The position numbers and the translations under genes are program-made. Below, piece after piece: positions 8,082 to 15,981 of a DNA stretch of 64,000 nt. The first letter of the stretch is position 1, and the number at the start of each line of letters is the position of its first letter. The notes beneath the pieces were generated by a model, which was not told where the DNA came from, made no database searches, and saw nothing but the letters and a program-made list of their open reading frames with translations. This stretch comes from Thermostichus vulcanus str. 'Rupite' (lineage in GTDB: Bacteria; Cyanobacteriota; Cyanobacteriia; Thermostichales; Thermostichaceae), in assembly GCF_022848905.1 (NCBI RefSeq), contig NZ_JAFIRA010000001.1, forward strand, positions 124,001-188,000, in the 5' to 3' direction.

Positions 8082-10520
8082 ATGGGGCTGTTTTCCCTTT
8101 GCCTGTTTGGTAGTGCCTTTTGCCTCTTTTGGGGGCAACTGCTGGTGGGCAAGTTGCTGTTGCCCGTATGGGGGGGATCCCCGCTGGTGTGGAATACCTG
8201 CCTGGCCTTTTTTCAAGCGGTGCTGGGGTTAGGCTACCTGTGGGCAGATCGGGTGCAGCAGTGGTTTGCGCCAAGATCCGGTGTGCTCATCCACGGGGCC
8301 TTACTGCTGGCGGCGTTGAGCCTGCTGCCTTTTCGTTTGGGGGTTTCTGAGGGGATCCCGGAGGGGGTGCAGTCGCCGGTGCTGGCGTTGTGGGTGCAGT
8401 TGACCTTGGCGGTGGGGGGGCCGATGCTGTTGCTCTCCGCTACAACTCCCTTGGTACAGCACTGGTTTGCGGTGGGGGGCGGTGATCCCTCAGTGCAAGC
8501 GAGGCGGGATCCCTATGTTCTGTACGTGGCCAGCAATGCGGGCAGCTTGGCCGGGCTGTTGGTCTATCCTTTGCTCCTGGAGCCGGGGTTGCCTTTAGCC
8601 TGGCAAACTCGCCTGTGGGGGATCGCCTATGGGCTGGTCTGCGGGCTGGTGCTGCTCTGTGGCAGTGGCCTGCTGCTGGGGCAGAGGTTTTCGGGGTCAA
8701 AACCCTCCTTAGAGGGTCAAAGCTCTTTTCTTGCCTCTGAAGACCCGGCAGAGCCTGATCGGCAAATGGGTGTTTCCGAGGATCCCAACGATCACGATCA
8801 AAACAATCAACAGGATCAATTTAGTGATCATTTTAGTGATCATTTCGGTGCGCATACCCCTAATCAATTGAAGTTTGATCAATTTAAGTTCAGGGATCAA
8901 TTCAATCCATTTCAGGATCGAGGTGCTCAGCGTCAAGGGCAGACCAACTCCCTCGTAAGCGCGGGGGATCCCTGGCGTTGGGCAGCGTTGGCGTTTGTGC
9001 CTTCGGGCCTGCTGGTAGCCGTCACCACCCTGTTGACCACCGATGTGGCGGCGGTGCCTTTGCTGTGGGCGATTCCGCTGGCCCTCTATTTGATCACCTT
9101 TATGCTGGCCTTTGCAGGTTATGACCTGAATGGGGTGGGGGCAGGGGTAGCGGCGCTCTTGGCTTGTTTGGCGGTGGGGGTACAGGCGTTGGGCTTGGTG
9201 AAACCGTTGTTCCTGTTACTACCGCTGCATTTGACGGCTTTTGGGCTGGTGTGCTGGGGCTGTCACAGCGAACTGGCCCGGCGTCGTCCGGCAGCAGAGC
9301 AGTTGACCCAGTTTTATCTGTGGCTGGCTTTTGGTGGTGGGCTGGGGGGACTGTTTGCCGCCCTCTTGGCTGCGCAGGTGTTTCACAATCTGCTGGAATA
9401 TCCGCTGCTGCTGGGGTTATCGCTGTGGGTGATGGCGGCGCGGGGTGGGGGGGTGGGCCTCTGGCTGGGATTGGGGCTGATCTTGCCCCTGCTGATGGTG
9501 CGCTTTCAGCTCCAGGAATGGCTGAATGTTGGATCCGGGGTGGGTTTGGGGCTGGGGCTGGGTTGGCTGTGGGTGATGACCGGCAGGGAGACATTCAGTA
9601 GGAAGACATCCGGTTGGAAAACAGCAGTGACTTGGGCGGGAATGACCTTCGGGATGGTTTTGCTGCTGGGGCAACCTTGGCTGAGACTGGGCCTAGAGGT
9701 GATTCATACCGAACGCAATGCCCTAGGGCTGAACCGGATCGTGGACTTTCACACCGCAGCGGGATCCTTCCGCAGCCTTCTGCACGGCACGACGCTCCAC
9801 GGCAGTCAAAACTTGGATCCCGAAATAGCCTCTGAACCGCTCACCTATTTCTCTCGTTCCGGGCCAGTGGGGCAGGTTTTTGCCCAGTTTCGCCAGCAAG
9901 TTCGGGATCCGCATCCTGCGATTGCGGTGTTGGGACTGGGGATCGGCACCCTAGCGGCCTACGCTCAACCGGGGGATACTTGGACCTTTTTTGAGCTGGA
10001 TCCGGCGGTAGAGCATTTAGCCCGAGACTATTTCACCTATTTGAATTTGGCCCCGTCCAAGGTGATTTTGGGGGATGCACGGCTGACCCTGGGGGGGATC
10101 CCGGATGAGAGCTACGACCTCATGGTGATGGATGCCTTTAGTTCCGACGCGGTGCCGGTGCATTTGCTCACCCAAGAGGCCTTGATTCTCTATCTGAACA
10201 AGCTAAAGCCCCAAGGCGGGTTGCTGTTTAACATTACCAATCGTCATTTGAATTTGACTCCCGTGTTGGCGGGGTTAGCCGGTCAACTCCACCTCCAAGC
10301 CTGGCAGCAAGCCCAGACAGAGCTCTCCCCAGCCGAGCGACAAGCGGGGTTAGCGCCTTCCCACTGGGTTCTGATGACGGCAGACCCAACCAAATGGACG
10401 ATGCGGGATCCCTGGCAACCGCTCCTGCCCCAAGCCGGGGATCCGATCTGGCGAGATGACTTTTCCAACCTCCTGCAGGTGATGCGTTGGCCTTGGCAAC
10501 AGGGATCCCAAGAGGGATGA
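8082..10520 (+). CDS. membrane-fused spermidine-synthase-like protein
   Basis: This 812-residue protein has many N-terminal transmembrane helices (about residues 1-200 and again 295-530) and a C-terminal soluble Rossmann domain related to polyamine aminopropyltransferases. Motifs in that domain include VLGLGIGTLAAY for nucleotide binding, TFFELDPAVEHLA, LGDARLTL and LMVMDAFSSDAVP. Such fused membrane SpeE-like proteins are widespread in bacteria, and their substrate is mostly unknown. A polar, low-complexity insert of about 85 residues rich in Gln, Asp, Phe, Asn and His separates the two membrane blocks, and its DNA is distinctly AT-rich. I chose the ATG at 8082 over a TTG at 8064. Confidence 0.85.
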   Translation: MGLFSLCLFGSAFCLFWGQLLVGKLLLPVWGGSPLVWNTCLAFFQAVLGLGYLWADRVQQWFAPRSGVLIHGALLLAALSLLPFRLGVSEGIPEGVQSPVLALWVQLTLAVGGPMLLLSATTPLVQHWFAVGGGDPSVQARRDPYVLYVASNAGSLAGLLVYPLLLEPGLPLAWQTRLWGIAYGLVCGLVLLCGSGLLLGQRFSGSKPSLEGQSSFLASEDPAEPDRQMGVSEDPNDHDQNNQQDQFSDHFSDHFGAHTPNQLKFDQFKFRDQFNPFQDRGAQRQGQTNSLVSAGDPWRWAALAFVPSGLLVAVTTLLTTDVAAVPLLWAIPLALYLITFMLAFAGYDLNGVGAGVAALLACLAVGVQALGLVKPLFLLLPLHLTAFGLVCWGCHSELARRRPAAEQLTQFYLWLAFGGGLGGLFAALLAAQVFHNLLEYPLLLGLSLWVMAARGGGVGLWLGLGLILPLLMVRFQLQEWLNVGSGVGLGLGLGWLWVMTGRETFSRKTSGWKTAVTWAGMTFGMVLLLGQPWLRLGLEVIHTERNALGLNRIVDFHTAAGSFRSLLHGTTLHGSQNLDPEIASEPLTYFSRSGPVGQVFAQFRQQVRDPHPAIAVLGLGIGTLAAYAQPGDTWTFFELDPAVEHLARDYFTYLNLAPSKVILGDARLTLGGIPDESYDLMVMDAFSSDAVPVHLLTQEALILYLNKLKPQGGLLFNITNRHLNLTPVLAGLAGQLHLQAWQQAQTELSPAERQAGLAPSHWVLMTADPTKWTMRDPWQPLLPQAGDPIWRDDFSNLLQVMRWPWQQGSQEG
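8690..8965 (+). repeat. AT-rich GATC/TGATCA microrepeat insert inside a membrane protein gene
   Basis: Within the GC-rich spermidine-synthase-like gene, this segment is AT-rich and packed with GATC words (GATCA, TGATCA). It includes the tandem 12-mer TTTAGTGATCAT at about 8820-8843. It encodes a Gln/Asp/Phe/His-rich stretch with repeats such as DQFSDHFSDHF and FDQFKFRDQF. The reading frame is kept throughout. It looks like an expansion that arose by slippage in a loop between two membrane blocks. Confidence 0.7.
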
Positions 10521-10564
10521 ACCATGGACCTGAGCTGAGGAATCCAGAGGAATCTAAAGGGATC

Positions 10565-10598
10565 TTTACAAAGCGGAGTTAGTATGAGTTATGATAAT
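10565..10598 (+). promoter_or_regulatory. candidate promoter of the FMN reductase gene
   Basis: TTTACA at 10565-10570 and TATGAT at 10590-10595 (overlapping GATAAT) resemble -35 and -10 boxes with a 19-base spacer, slightly long. They sit about 37 bases before the start codon of the next gene, in a 114-base gap that is more AT-rich than its surroundings. Confidence 0.4.
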
Positions 10599-10634
10599 CC
10601 GTAGCCCAAGCAATGTTTTGTTGGAACTGAGATA

Positions 10635-11255
10635 ATGTCTACCTCAACTCTTCAACCTCTTACTGTCGATCCTCAAACTGCTATTCCTGAGGCTTCTCCG
10701 GTTCGTTTCGTGGCGATCGGAGGGAGTATGCGGCCCAATTCCTCCACCTATCGGGCTTTAGAGGTAGCGCGGCGCGAGTTTGAAAAACTGGGGATCCCAC
10801 TGCACATTCTCGATTTGCGGCAGATGAACCTACCTTTTGTGGATGGGTCTGAATCTTACGCCGACTATCCCGATGTTGCGGTCTTGAAAGAGACCCTGAA
10901 ACAGGCGGATGGGATCATTTTGGCCAGTCCCGAATACCACGGCAGCATCAGTGGCAGCCTGAAAAATGCCCTCGATCTGCTCAGCTTTGATGAACTGGAA
11001 GGTAAAGTCTTCGGGCTGATCAGTGTTTTGGGCGGCGAAACCAACAGCAATACTCTCAATCAAATGCGTCTGATCGTGCGCTGGGTGCACGGCTGGGTCA
11101 TTCCCGATCAAATTGCCATTGGTCGAGCTTGGAACGCCTTCGACGAACAGGGCAATCTCAAGGATGAGAACCTGCAGCAACGGTTCCAGCGCTTTGCCCA
11201 GAGCTTGGTGACCAACACCCACAAACTGCGCGGGATCCCGGTTCAAGGCGCTTAA
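10635..11255 (+). CDS. NADPH-dependent FMN reductase family protein
   Basis: This 206-residue flavodoxin-like oxidoreductase probably reduces FMN, quinones or metal oxyanions with NADPH. Motifs are VAIGGSMRPNSSTYRALE, the phosphate-binding loop of FMN reductases, and GIILASPEYHGSISGSLKNA, the conserved SPEYH loop that binds the isoalloxazine, followed by KVFGLISVLGG. The length fits the family. It is transcribed alone, with a possible promoter directly upstream. The specific substrate (quinone, chromate, arsenic compound or azo dye) cannot be read from sequence. Confidence 0.88.
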   Translation: MSTSTLQPLTVDPQTAIPEASPVRFVAIGGSMRPNSSTYRALEVARREFEKLGIPLHILDLRQMNLPFVDGSESYADYPDVAVLKETLKQADGIILASPEYHGSISGSLKNALDLLSFDELEGKVFGLISVLGGETNSNTLNQMRLIVRWVHGWVIPDQIAIGRAWNAFDEQGNLKDENLQQRFQRFAQSLVTNTHKLRGIPVQGA

Positions 11256-11383
11256 GATAGGAGCACCCTTCTCCCTCAGGCTCGCCCCCTCGGGATGCTA
11301 CCCAGCCTATGGTTTGGAAGCTAAGCTCAAGGGGAGCCAAAATCTGGCGAATACAGCCTTTTTGCCCTCGGGAGAACTTGAAT

Positions 11384-14242
11384 ATGGTTCAGTCTGGGCC
11401 CCACTACTCTGATGGTTCAGAGGCAACAACACCTCTGGTGGCCTTGCAAGCCACGTTGCAGCAGATGCGGGAGCAGACCGACGCTAAGGCGTTGATTCAA
11501 CTCACCCTGGATTATGTTGGGGCCGTGTTTGTGGCACCCCTCATCTGGCTGGCCTTGTACGACTACCAGAACCATCAGCTGGTGGGCCAGGGTGGGGTTA
11601 CTCTCCCCGAGGATCAAACCCTGTTGCGGGCTGTGCATCCCCTCCAGCCAGGGGAAATTATGGAGCAGGTGGTGATCGAGCAGCGACCGATCAGCCTGCC
11701 GGATATGTCGCAAGAGCCCCGCATGGGCATTTGGCAACGGGAATCCAAGCGTTTGGGCGGGATCCAGGGTTGCTTGATCCACCCGATTCGCAGCCAACGC
11801 CGCTGCTTGGGCGTGTTGATGCTGGGATCCCAGGTATGGGGCATTACCACCAGCGAAGAGGAAAAAGCACTCCTCGGCATCTTGCTGGGGCAGTTGGCCG
11901 CCTCTTTGCAGCAGCTGGAATCCGCTTGGAAACAGCAGACCGAAAAGCGCCTTGAGGATCCTTTGGTCGCTTTGGGCATCGCTATGCGGCAGGCGGGATC
12001 CCTGCAGGAGCGGGTCAGCTTGGTAACGCAGGAATTACAGTCCTTCATCGGTGCGGTGCGCGTTCAGGTGTACTGGCACGAACGCGGCCAAGGGCAGTTT
12101 AGCCCCCATCTCACAGCCCCCAAAGCTGGCCCACCCGCTCCTCCTCTTGCAAAAGGCACCAAAACCGCAGCAACCCCAGCCCGTGATGGCAGCCTGCCCC
12201 TGCGGGAACTGGGGGATATGTACTACACCCTTGCCGATGGACAGGTGGTGGTGGCCCATGATGCCACAGGGACAACCCGCTCTGAGATCACCCCTAAATT
12301 GATGCAACAGTTGCGGGCTCAGGCGGTCTTAGCAGCCCCAATTTTGCTGCAAAAAGACCTGCTCGGGTTTATCTGCGTGGAATCGGATGTGCCCCGTACC
12401 TGGCAGGACACCGAGCGGCAATTGGTGGCAGCCGCCGGCAACTGGTTGGCGTTGGCTACACCTTTGGAAGGGCTGGATCAGAGGATCCGGCAGTTGGCCA
12501 GTGACCAAGAGTTTGTACAACAGGTGGCCCGTTCAGTTTACACCCAAGCGGATCAACAACAAGCTCTACAGCAGGCGATCAGCGGCTTGGGTCAACGCCT
12601 GAAAGCCAGTGCAGTGGTGGTGTTGATGTTGGATCCGGGTACGCAAACTCCGCGCCTGTTTTACGAATACCGCAGTGAGGGCAAACAGCCCCTACCGAAG
12701 CAATTCACCCCCTTGAGCGAACAAGACTGGGGGGATCTGATGCGCAATCAGGTATTGGTGGCGGAAAACTACGATCAAGATCTGCGGCTGCTGTCTTGGC
12801 GGCAGGAATTGGCTGCCTTAGGCACCCGTTCCCTAATGCTCACCTACACCGGACACGTCAGCGAAACCCAGGCTGCCCCCATTGAAGGGTTAATCCTGGT
12901 CATGCACCAGCAACTGCGGGCCTGGAGCCGGGAGGAGCGGCAACTGCTGCGGGGGATCGCTCAACAATTAGGGGTGGTGTTGCGGCAAAGTCAATTGGAG
13001 GAATCGCGGCAACGACAAGCGCAACTCCTGAATGGCTTGAGCACCACCTGTTTAACGCTGCAAAACCTCTCCACCCTGCCGGAGATCTACAACACCACCG
13101 TGCAACAAACCGCCCAATTGCTCGGGATCCCTTTGGCCCTCTTGGTCAGTTGGCGGCCCGGAGCCAGTCACGGCCAATTGCAACCTCCCTTTGCCACGGC
13201 TTCCGAGTTTCGTCCGACGGGCCCCACCGAGATCAGTCTGCAGGATCCCTTACTGGCTTACGCGCTGCAATCGGTAGAACCCCTGCCCCTCACCCACGAG
13301 CAGATCCCCTCCGCCAGCCGCACCTGGTTAAATTCCATTGGCTTAGGATCCTGGCTGCTCATGCCTCTGGGATCCGGGGCAGATTTGTTGGCTCCTTTGG
13401 GGGTCCTGATCTTGGGTGCAGAAGCCGGAAAAGTTTGGGATCCCTATGAGCGGGCGGCAGTGATGTTGATCGCCCAAACCTGCTGCTGGACACTACGGCG
13501 CATACTCTGGATCCACACGCTCCAGGAACGGCAGGAGGTGCTTAGTGAATTGAACTGGTATAAGCATCGCCGTCTGCTGGATATGCAGAATACCCTGCTG
13601 GAGAACCTGCGTCGTCTCGGTCAGGTACCGGAAACTCCCGGTGACGAGGCGACTCGCTGGCAGAAGGTGGTGGAGATCGGCAGAGGACTGCGGGATTTGA
13701 CCACCTACACGGGGCCGTTGCTGCAGTCAGAATCTTGGCAGGTGCGGCCAGATTCGGTATCGGTGCCCCTAGCGGCTTTGGTTCGCAAGGGTCTACGCCG
13801 ACTGGAAGGGCTGACGCAAAAACGAAAACTGTGGCCGCGGGCCCACGGGGATATGGCCATTGCCGTTCAGGGGGATGCAGGGCGACTGGAGATGATCCTC
13901 TGGGAGGTGCTGGTGGCAGCAGCGCAGCGCAGTCCGGAAGGGGGACGGCTGGATCTGTGGAGCCAAGCCAGCGAGGGGTATGTAGAACTGTTGGTGGTGG
14001 ATCAGGGCAGCTTTGACCCCAACCTGATGGCGGCGCTGCAGTTGGATCCGGAGATGGTGATCTACGCGGATCCCTTGCTCAAGTCTCCCCTCACGGTCAG
14101 CCCTGGCTTGGAACTGAGCCTGTGTCAACGGATGGTACAGCGGATGGGGGGACAGCTCTCCTTTTATCAGTCCTCCGACGGGCGCTACGTCTCTCGCTTG
14201 CTTTTACCAGTGGGCAGCGATGAGGTCAGGCCGGTAGCTTGA
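11384..14242 (+). CDS. multi-GAF sensor protein with degenerate histidine-kinase end
   Basis: This 952-residue soluble protein has about four GAF-like modules (roughly residues 10-190, 205-370, 385-560 and 570-715), then a helical dimerisation-like segment (LNWYKHRRLLDMQ, with His728) and a GHKL-type ATPase-like domain. The ATPase motifs are weak. The N box reads LWEVLVAAAQRSPEGG, without the usual Asn. G1 is VVDQGSFD, and G2 is PGLELSLCQRMV, lacking the normal Gly pattern. It may therefore be a pseudokinase or a scaffold that senses a ligand through GAF domains. The ATG at 11384 has GGGAGAA upstream. A start at 11309 would add 25 unlikely residues. No response regulator is adjacent. Confidence 0.8.
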   Translation: MVQSGPHYSDGSEATTPLVALQATLQQMREQTDAKALIQLTLDYVGAVFVAPLIWLALYDYQNHQLVGQGGVTLPEDQTLLRAVHPLQPGEIMEQVVIEQRPISLPDMSQEPRMGIWQRESKRLGGIQGCLIHPIRSQRRCLGVLMLGSQVWGITTSEEEKALLGILLGQLAASLQQLESAWKQQTEKRLEDPLVALGIAMRQAGSLQERVSLVTQELQSFIGAVRVQVYWHERGQGQFSPHLTAPKAGPPAPPLAKGTKTAATPARDGSLPLRELGDMYYTLADGQVVVAHDATGTTRSEITPKLMQQLRAQAVLAAPILLQKDLLGFICVESDVPRTWQDTERQLVAAAGNWLALATPLEGLDQRIRQLASDQEFVQQVARSVYTQADQQQALQQAISGLGQRLKASAVVVLMLDPGTQTPRLFYEYRSEGKQPLPKQFTPLSEQDWGDLMRNQVLVAENYDQDLRLLSWRQELAALGTRSLMLTYTGHVSETQAAPIEGLILVMHQQLRAWSREERQLLRGIAQQLGVVLRQSQLEESRQRQAQLLNGLSTTCLTLQNLSTLPEIYNTTVQQTAQLLGIPLALLVSWRPGASHGQLQPPFATASEFRPTGPTEISLQDPLLAYALQSVEPLPLTHEQIPSASRTWLNSIGLGSWLLMPLGSGADLLAPLGVLILGAEAGKVWDPYERAAVMLIAQTCCWTLRRILWIHTLQERQEVLSELNWYKHRRLLDMQNTLLENLRRLGQVPETPGDEATRWQKVVEIGRGLRDLTTYTGPLLQSESWQVRPDSVSVPLAALVRKGLRRLEGLTQKRKLWPRAHGDMAIAVQGDAGRLEMILWEVLVAAAQRSPEGGRLDLWSQASEGYVELLVVDQGSFDPNLMAALQLDPEMVIYADPLLKSPLTVSPGLELSLCQRMVQRMGGQLSFYQSSDGRYVSRLLLPVGSDEVRPVA

Positions 14243-14352
14243 GTCTCCCGATGCCGTTCCCGTTCTTTACATCTCCAGCCTTCACTCCATCTCAAGGCAA
14301 TAGACCCAGATATGACGTTCTCCCGACACTGACCTGGGGTACAACGCGGGCT

Positions 14353-14443
14353 TCACTGGATCGCTCCAGCAACTACCTGCTTCGTTCGGTCTTGTCTAGG
14401 CAATGCCCCCGACAGAACCCGTCCACAGGTGATTGCATCAGCC
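14353..14443 (-). pseudogene. 3' fragment of an interrupted older tnpB
   Basis: Read on the minus strand, this stretch encodes ADAITCGRVLSGALPRQD and then KQVVAGAIQ before a TGA at 14353-14355. This is the kind of Cys-Gly-containing tail found at the C-terminus of cyanobacterial TnpB proteins. It continues exactly in frame from the fragment at 15775-15917 when the intervening element 14444-15774 is removed: the split codon AC|G is restored to give GLT-ADAIT. The original gene also lacks its N-terminal part. Confidence 0.7.
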
Positions 14444-14600
14444 TTGACACTCCCCCGGTTAGAAACCGGGGGATTCTCCCTTCTAGCCCCTTGCAACCTT
14501 AGACTGCAAGGTATTCATGGAGTTCAGGGGATTGCCAACTACCCCATCCCCTGAGCCGACCCTACCTATTACGGGCAGGGCTTCTTTTAGACTCAAGGGA
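14444..14600 (-). ncRNA. candidate reRNA (omega RNA) at the 3' end of tnpB
   Basis: In this family the guide RNA overlaps the 3' end of tnpB and the right end of the element, with the guide taken from flanking DNA. Here that would be minus-strand RNA ending in the right-end hairpin and continuing into the bases below 14443. The extent is a guess from family knowledge. The visible support is only the position and the hairpin. Confidence 0.3.
14452..14472. repeat. right-end hairpin of the IS608-like element
   Basis: Perfect 9-base stem (CCCCCGGTT at 14452-14460 pairing with AACCGGGGG at 14464-14472) around the loop AGA. It lies between the tnpB stop and the TCAA end, where single-strand transposases of this family recognise the right end. 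An identical hairpin marks the other end at 15738-15758. Confidence 0.85.
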
Positions 14601-15679
14601 CACGAAAAGCCGTCCCACTGGGCTAGGTTCATTGCGGCATTCCAGTCGGCATCACAGCAATACCCGTCCTGCCCGGTGAACAAATGCCCACTCCTTTTCC
14701 CAATGGCCTCCGGCCCTGCGGAGCAGATCAATCCTGTCCTGTGGTCGGTTTTGGATGTGTAGGCAGCAGGACGTTTATGCAGCGTCCTGCCCGCCATTTC
14801 CAGCTTGTAGGCAACCTTCCACTCCAAGTCGTAGTACGACCAGGTATGGCGCGATTTCCCGGCATCCGAACGCGCCTTCTGGCTCTGTCTGGATTGGCGG
14901 ATACCCGAGAGGTCTTCCATCCACACATCCGCATTTACCGCATTGGCAAACCGCACAATGCGGCGGCTAACGGTGTGGTTGACCGCCCTCATCCACCGGG
15001 CTTCTTTGCGCTCCAGTCGCTTGAGTGCTCGGTATTTACCCGCCTGCTGCAACTGGGCACGACGCTTCTGGAAACGACGACGACGATAGGCTACCTCTCC
15101 ACCCCCAAAAAACACCGCCCGACCCCAACGGGTGGCCGCCACTGCCAAACGGTTCTGCCCCCGGTCAACACCCAGTCGCTCCGTACTCTTCACTTCGGGA
15201 ACTTCCCAAGTGATAGATACAACCGCATACCAAACCCCACGTATTTGCATCAGTTTCAAGGTTCCCCGTTCACAATCCTGCTCAGCCAGGATGCGCTCAA
15301 GACGCTCGGCATAGTAGGAACTGCTAACCTCAAGGGGAACCCGCTTGTCACCCTGAATCGTGGGAAAACTCACCGAGTAGGTGCTACCTACTTTGTGCAG
15401 CTTCCAGTTTTGGTTGTTGACCTCTGGCCAGAACACTTTGAAGTGTTTGACCCGCTGGCCGGCTTTCCCCTTCAGGACACGAATCACCTGGTTGGAGAGG
15501 GCCGACTTGAGTGGTGTCACCACTTTGGCGGTTGTTAATGCTTTTCGTTCCTTTGGACTGATGCGGAGCAGTTCGTTTGCCAGTTCGGTTGTCGCACAAA
15601 CCGTCTGGTCGAACATCTCTGCTTTGACCGCATTGAGGTCAAGAAACTTGAGCTTGAGTGTGGTGGTGACCCGTTTCAT
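14483..15679 (-). CDS. tnpB: TnpB, IS200/IS605-family RNA-guided nuclease-like protein
   Basis: This 398-residue protein has the RuvC-like core with all three acidic residues in place: D172 in LGVDRGQN, E255 in VWMEDLSG and D345 in CDADWNAAMN. The zinc-ribbon segment between the last two, normally two CxxC pairs, is degenerate. It reads TSKTDHRTGLIC and, later, TGQDGYCC, so canonical zinc binding looks lost or altered. The family cleaves DNA under guide RNA and helps the element persist at its donor site. It is the only gene in this element. The ATG at 15679 lacks a strong ribosome site. Confidence 0.9.
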   Translation of the reverse strand: MKRVTTTLKLKFLDLNAVKAEMFDQTVCATTELANELLRISPKERKALTTAKVVTPLKSALSNQVIRVLKGKAGQRVKHFKVFWPEVNNQNWKLHKVGSTYSVSFPTIQGDKRVPLEVSSSYYAERLERILAEQDCERGTLKLMQIRGVWYAVVSITWEVPEVKSTERLGVDRGQNRLAVAATRWGRAVFFGGGEVAYRRRRFQKRRAQLQQAGKYRALKRLERKEARWMRAVNHTVSRRIVRFANAVNADVWMEDLSGIRQSRQSQKARSDAGKSRHTWSYYDLEWKVAYKLEMAGRTLHKRPAAYTSKTDHRTGLICSAGPEAIGKRSGHLFTGQDGYCCDADWNAAMNLAQWDGFSCPLSLKEALPVIGRVGSGDGVVGNPLNSMNTLQSKVARG

Positions 15680-15707
15680 GGGGACTATTGTATGTACTAT
15701 TTCTGTT

Positions 15708-15723
15708 GCTGAATAAATTCAGC
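15708..15723. repeat. short palindrome upstream of tnpB
   Basis: GCTGAATAAATTCAGC is a near-perfect palindrome (stem GCTGAAT with a two-base centre) between the tnpB start and the left-end hairpin. It could be part of the left-end structure or an operator for tnpB. Confidence 0.5.
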
Positions 15724-15737
15724 CTGTGCGCTTATAT

Positions 15738-15758
15738 CCCCCGGTTAGAAACCGGGGG
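15738..15758. repeat. left-end hairpin of the IS608-like element
   Basis: The stem and loop are identical to the hairpin at 14452-14472: CCCCCGGTT at 15738-15746, loop, and AACCGGGGG at 15750-15758. It lies 16 bases inside the left boundary at 15774. Confidence 0.85.
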
Positions 15759-15774
15759 CTTTACGCTGCTTTTC

Positions 15775-15917
15775 GTAAGTCCCACGACTGAGAGCCCATG
15801 ATTGCGAATCACTTGAGCGCTGACCACATCCCTCGGCTTGACCGAACCGCATTCACCGCAATGGTGGGTGCGCTCTTGCAGCGCTTTACGGACTGCAGCC
15901 CTGCAGTCAATCCTCAT
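15775..15917 (-). pseudogene. C-terminal fragment of an older tnpB, target of the IS insertion
   Basis: On the minus strand this encodes a zinc-ribbon and RuvC end typical of cyanobacterial TnpB: LQERTHHCGECGSVKPRDVV followed by SAQVIRNHGLSVVGLT. The CxxC pair and the final catalytic Asp (KPRDVVSAQV) are visible. The upstream two thirds of the gene are missing, and the fragment is cut after TTAC by the IS608-like element. Its continuation lies at 14353-14443. Confidence 0.75.
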
Positions 15918-15981
15918 ATCCCTTTTTGAAATCGGTAAAAAAAAAGACTTATTGGGGGAAGAAGGTTTCCAGCCAAGAGGT

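Larger units (their letters stand above)
14444..15774 (-). mobile_element. IS608-like (IS200/IS605 family) element with tnpB only
   Basis: This is a 1,331-base element. On the minus strand its left end follows the target TTAC (plus GTAA at 15775-15778) and its right end finishes in TCAA (plus TTGA at 14444-14447). These are the two cleavage words of IS608-type elements. Both ends carry the same hairpin (9-base stem CCCCCGGTT, loop AGA on the plus strand) at 14452-14472 and 15738-15758. It encodes TnpB but no TnpA, so it needs a transposase in trans. Removing it restores the frame of an older tnpB, which fixes both boundaries to the base. Confidence 0.8.

Noticed and set aside
8770-8935. A CRISPR array in the GATC-rich repeat region
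   Set aside because: Repeats are short, irregular, inside an open reading frame, and without spacers.
14452-15758. Hairpins read as terminators or as a CRISPR-like repeat pair
   Set aside because: Only two copies 1.3 kb apart, at the ends of a tnpB element, with no T run; they are IS ends.
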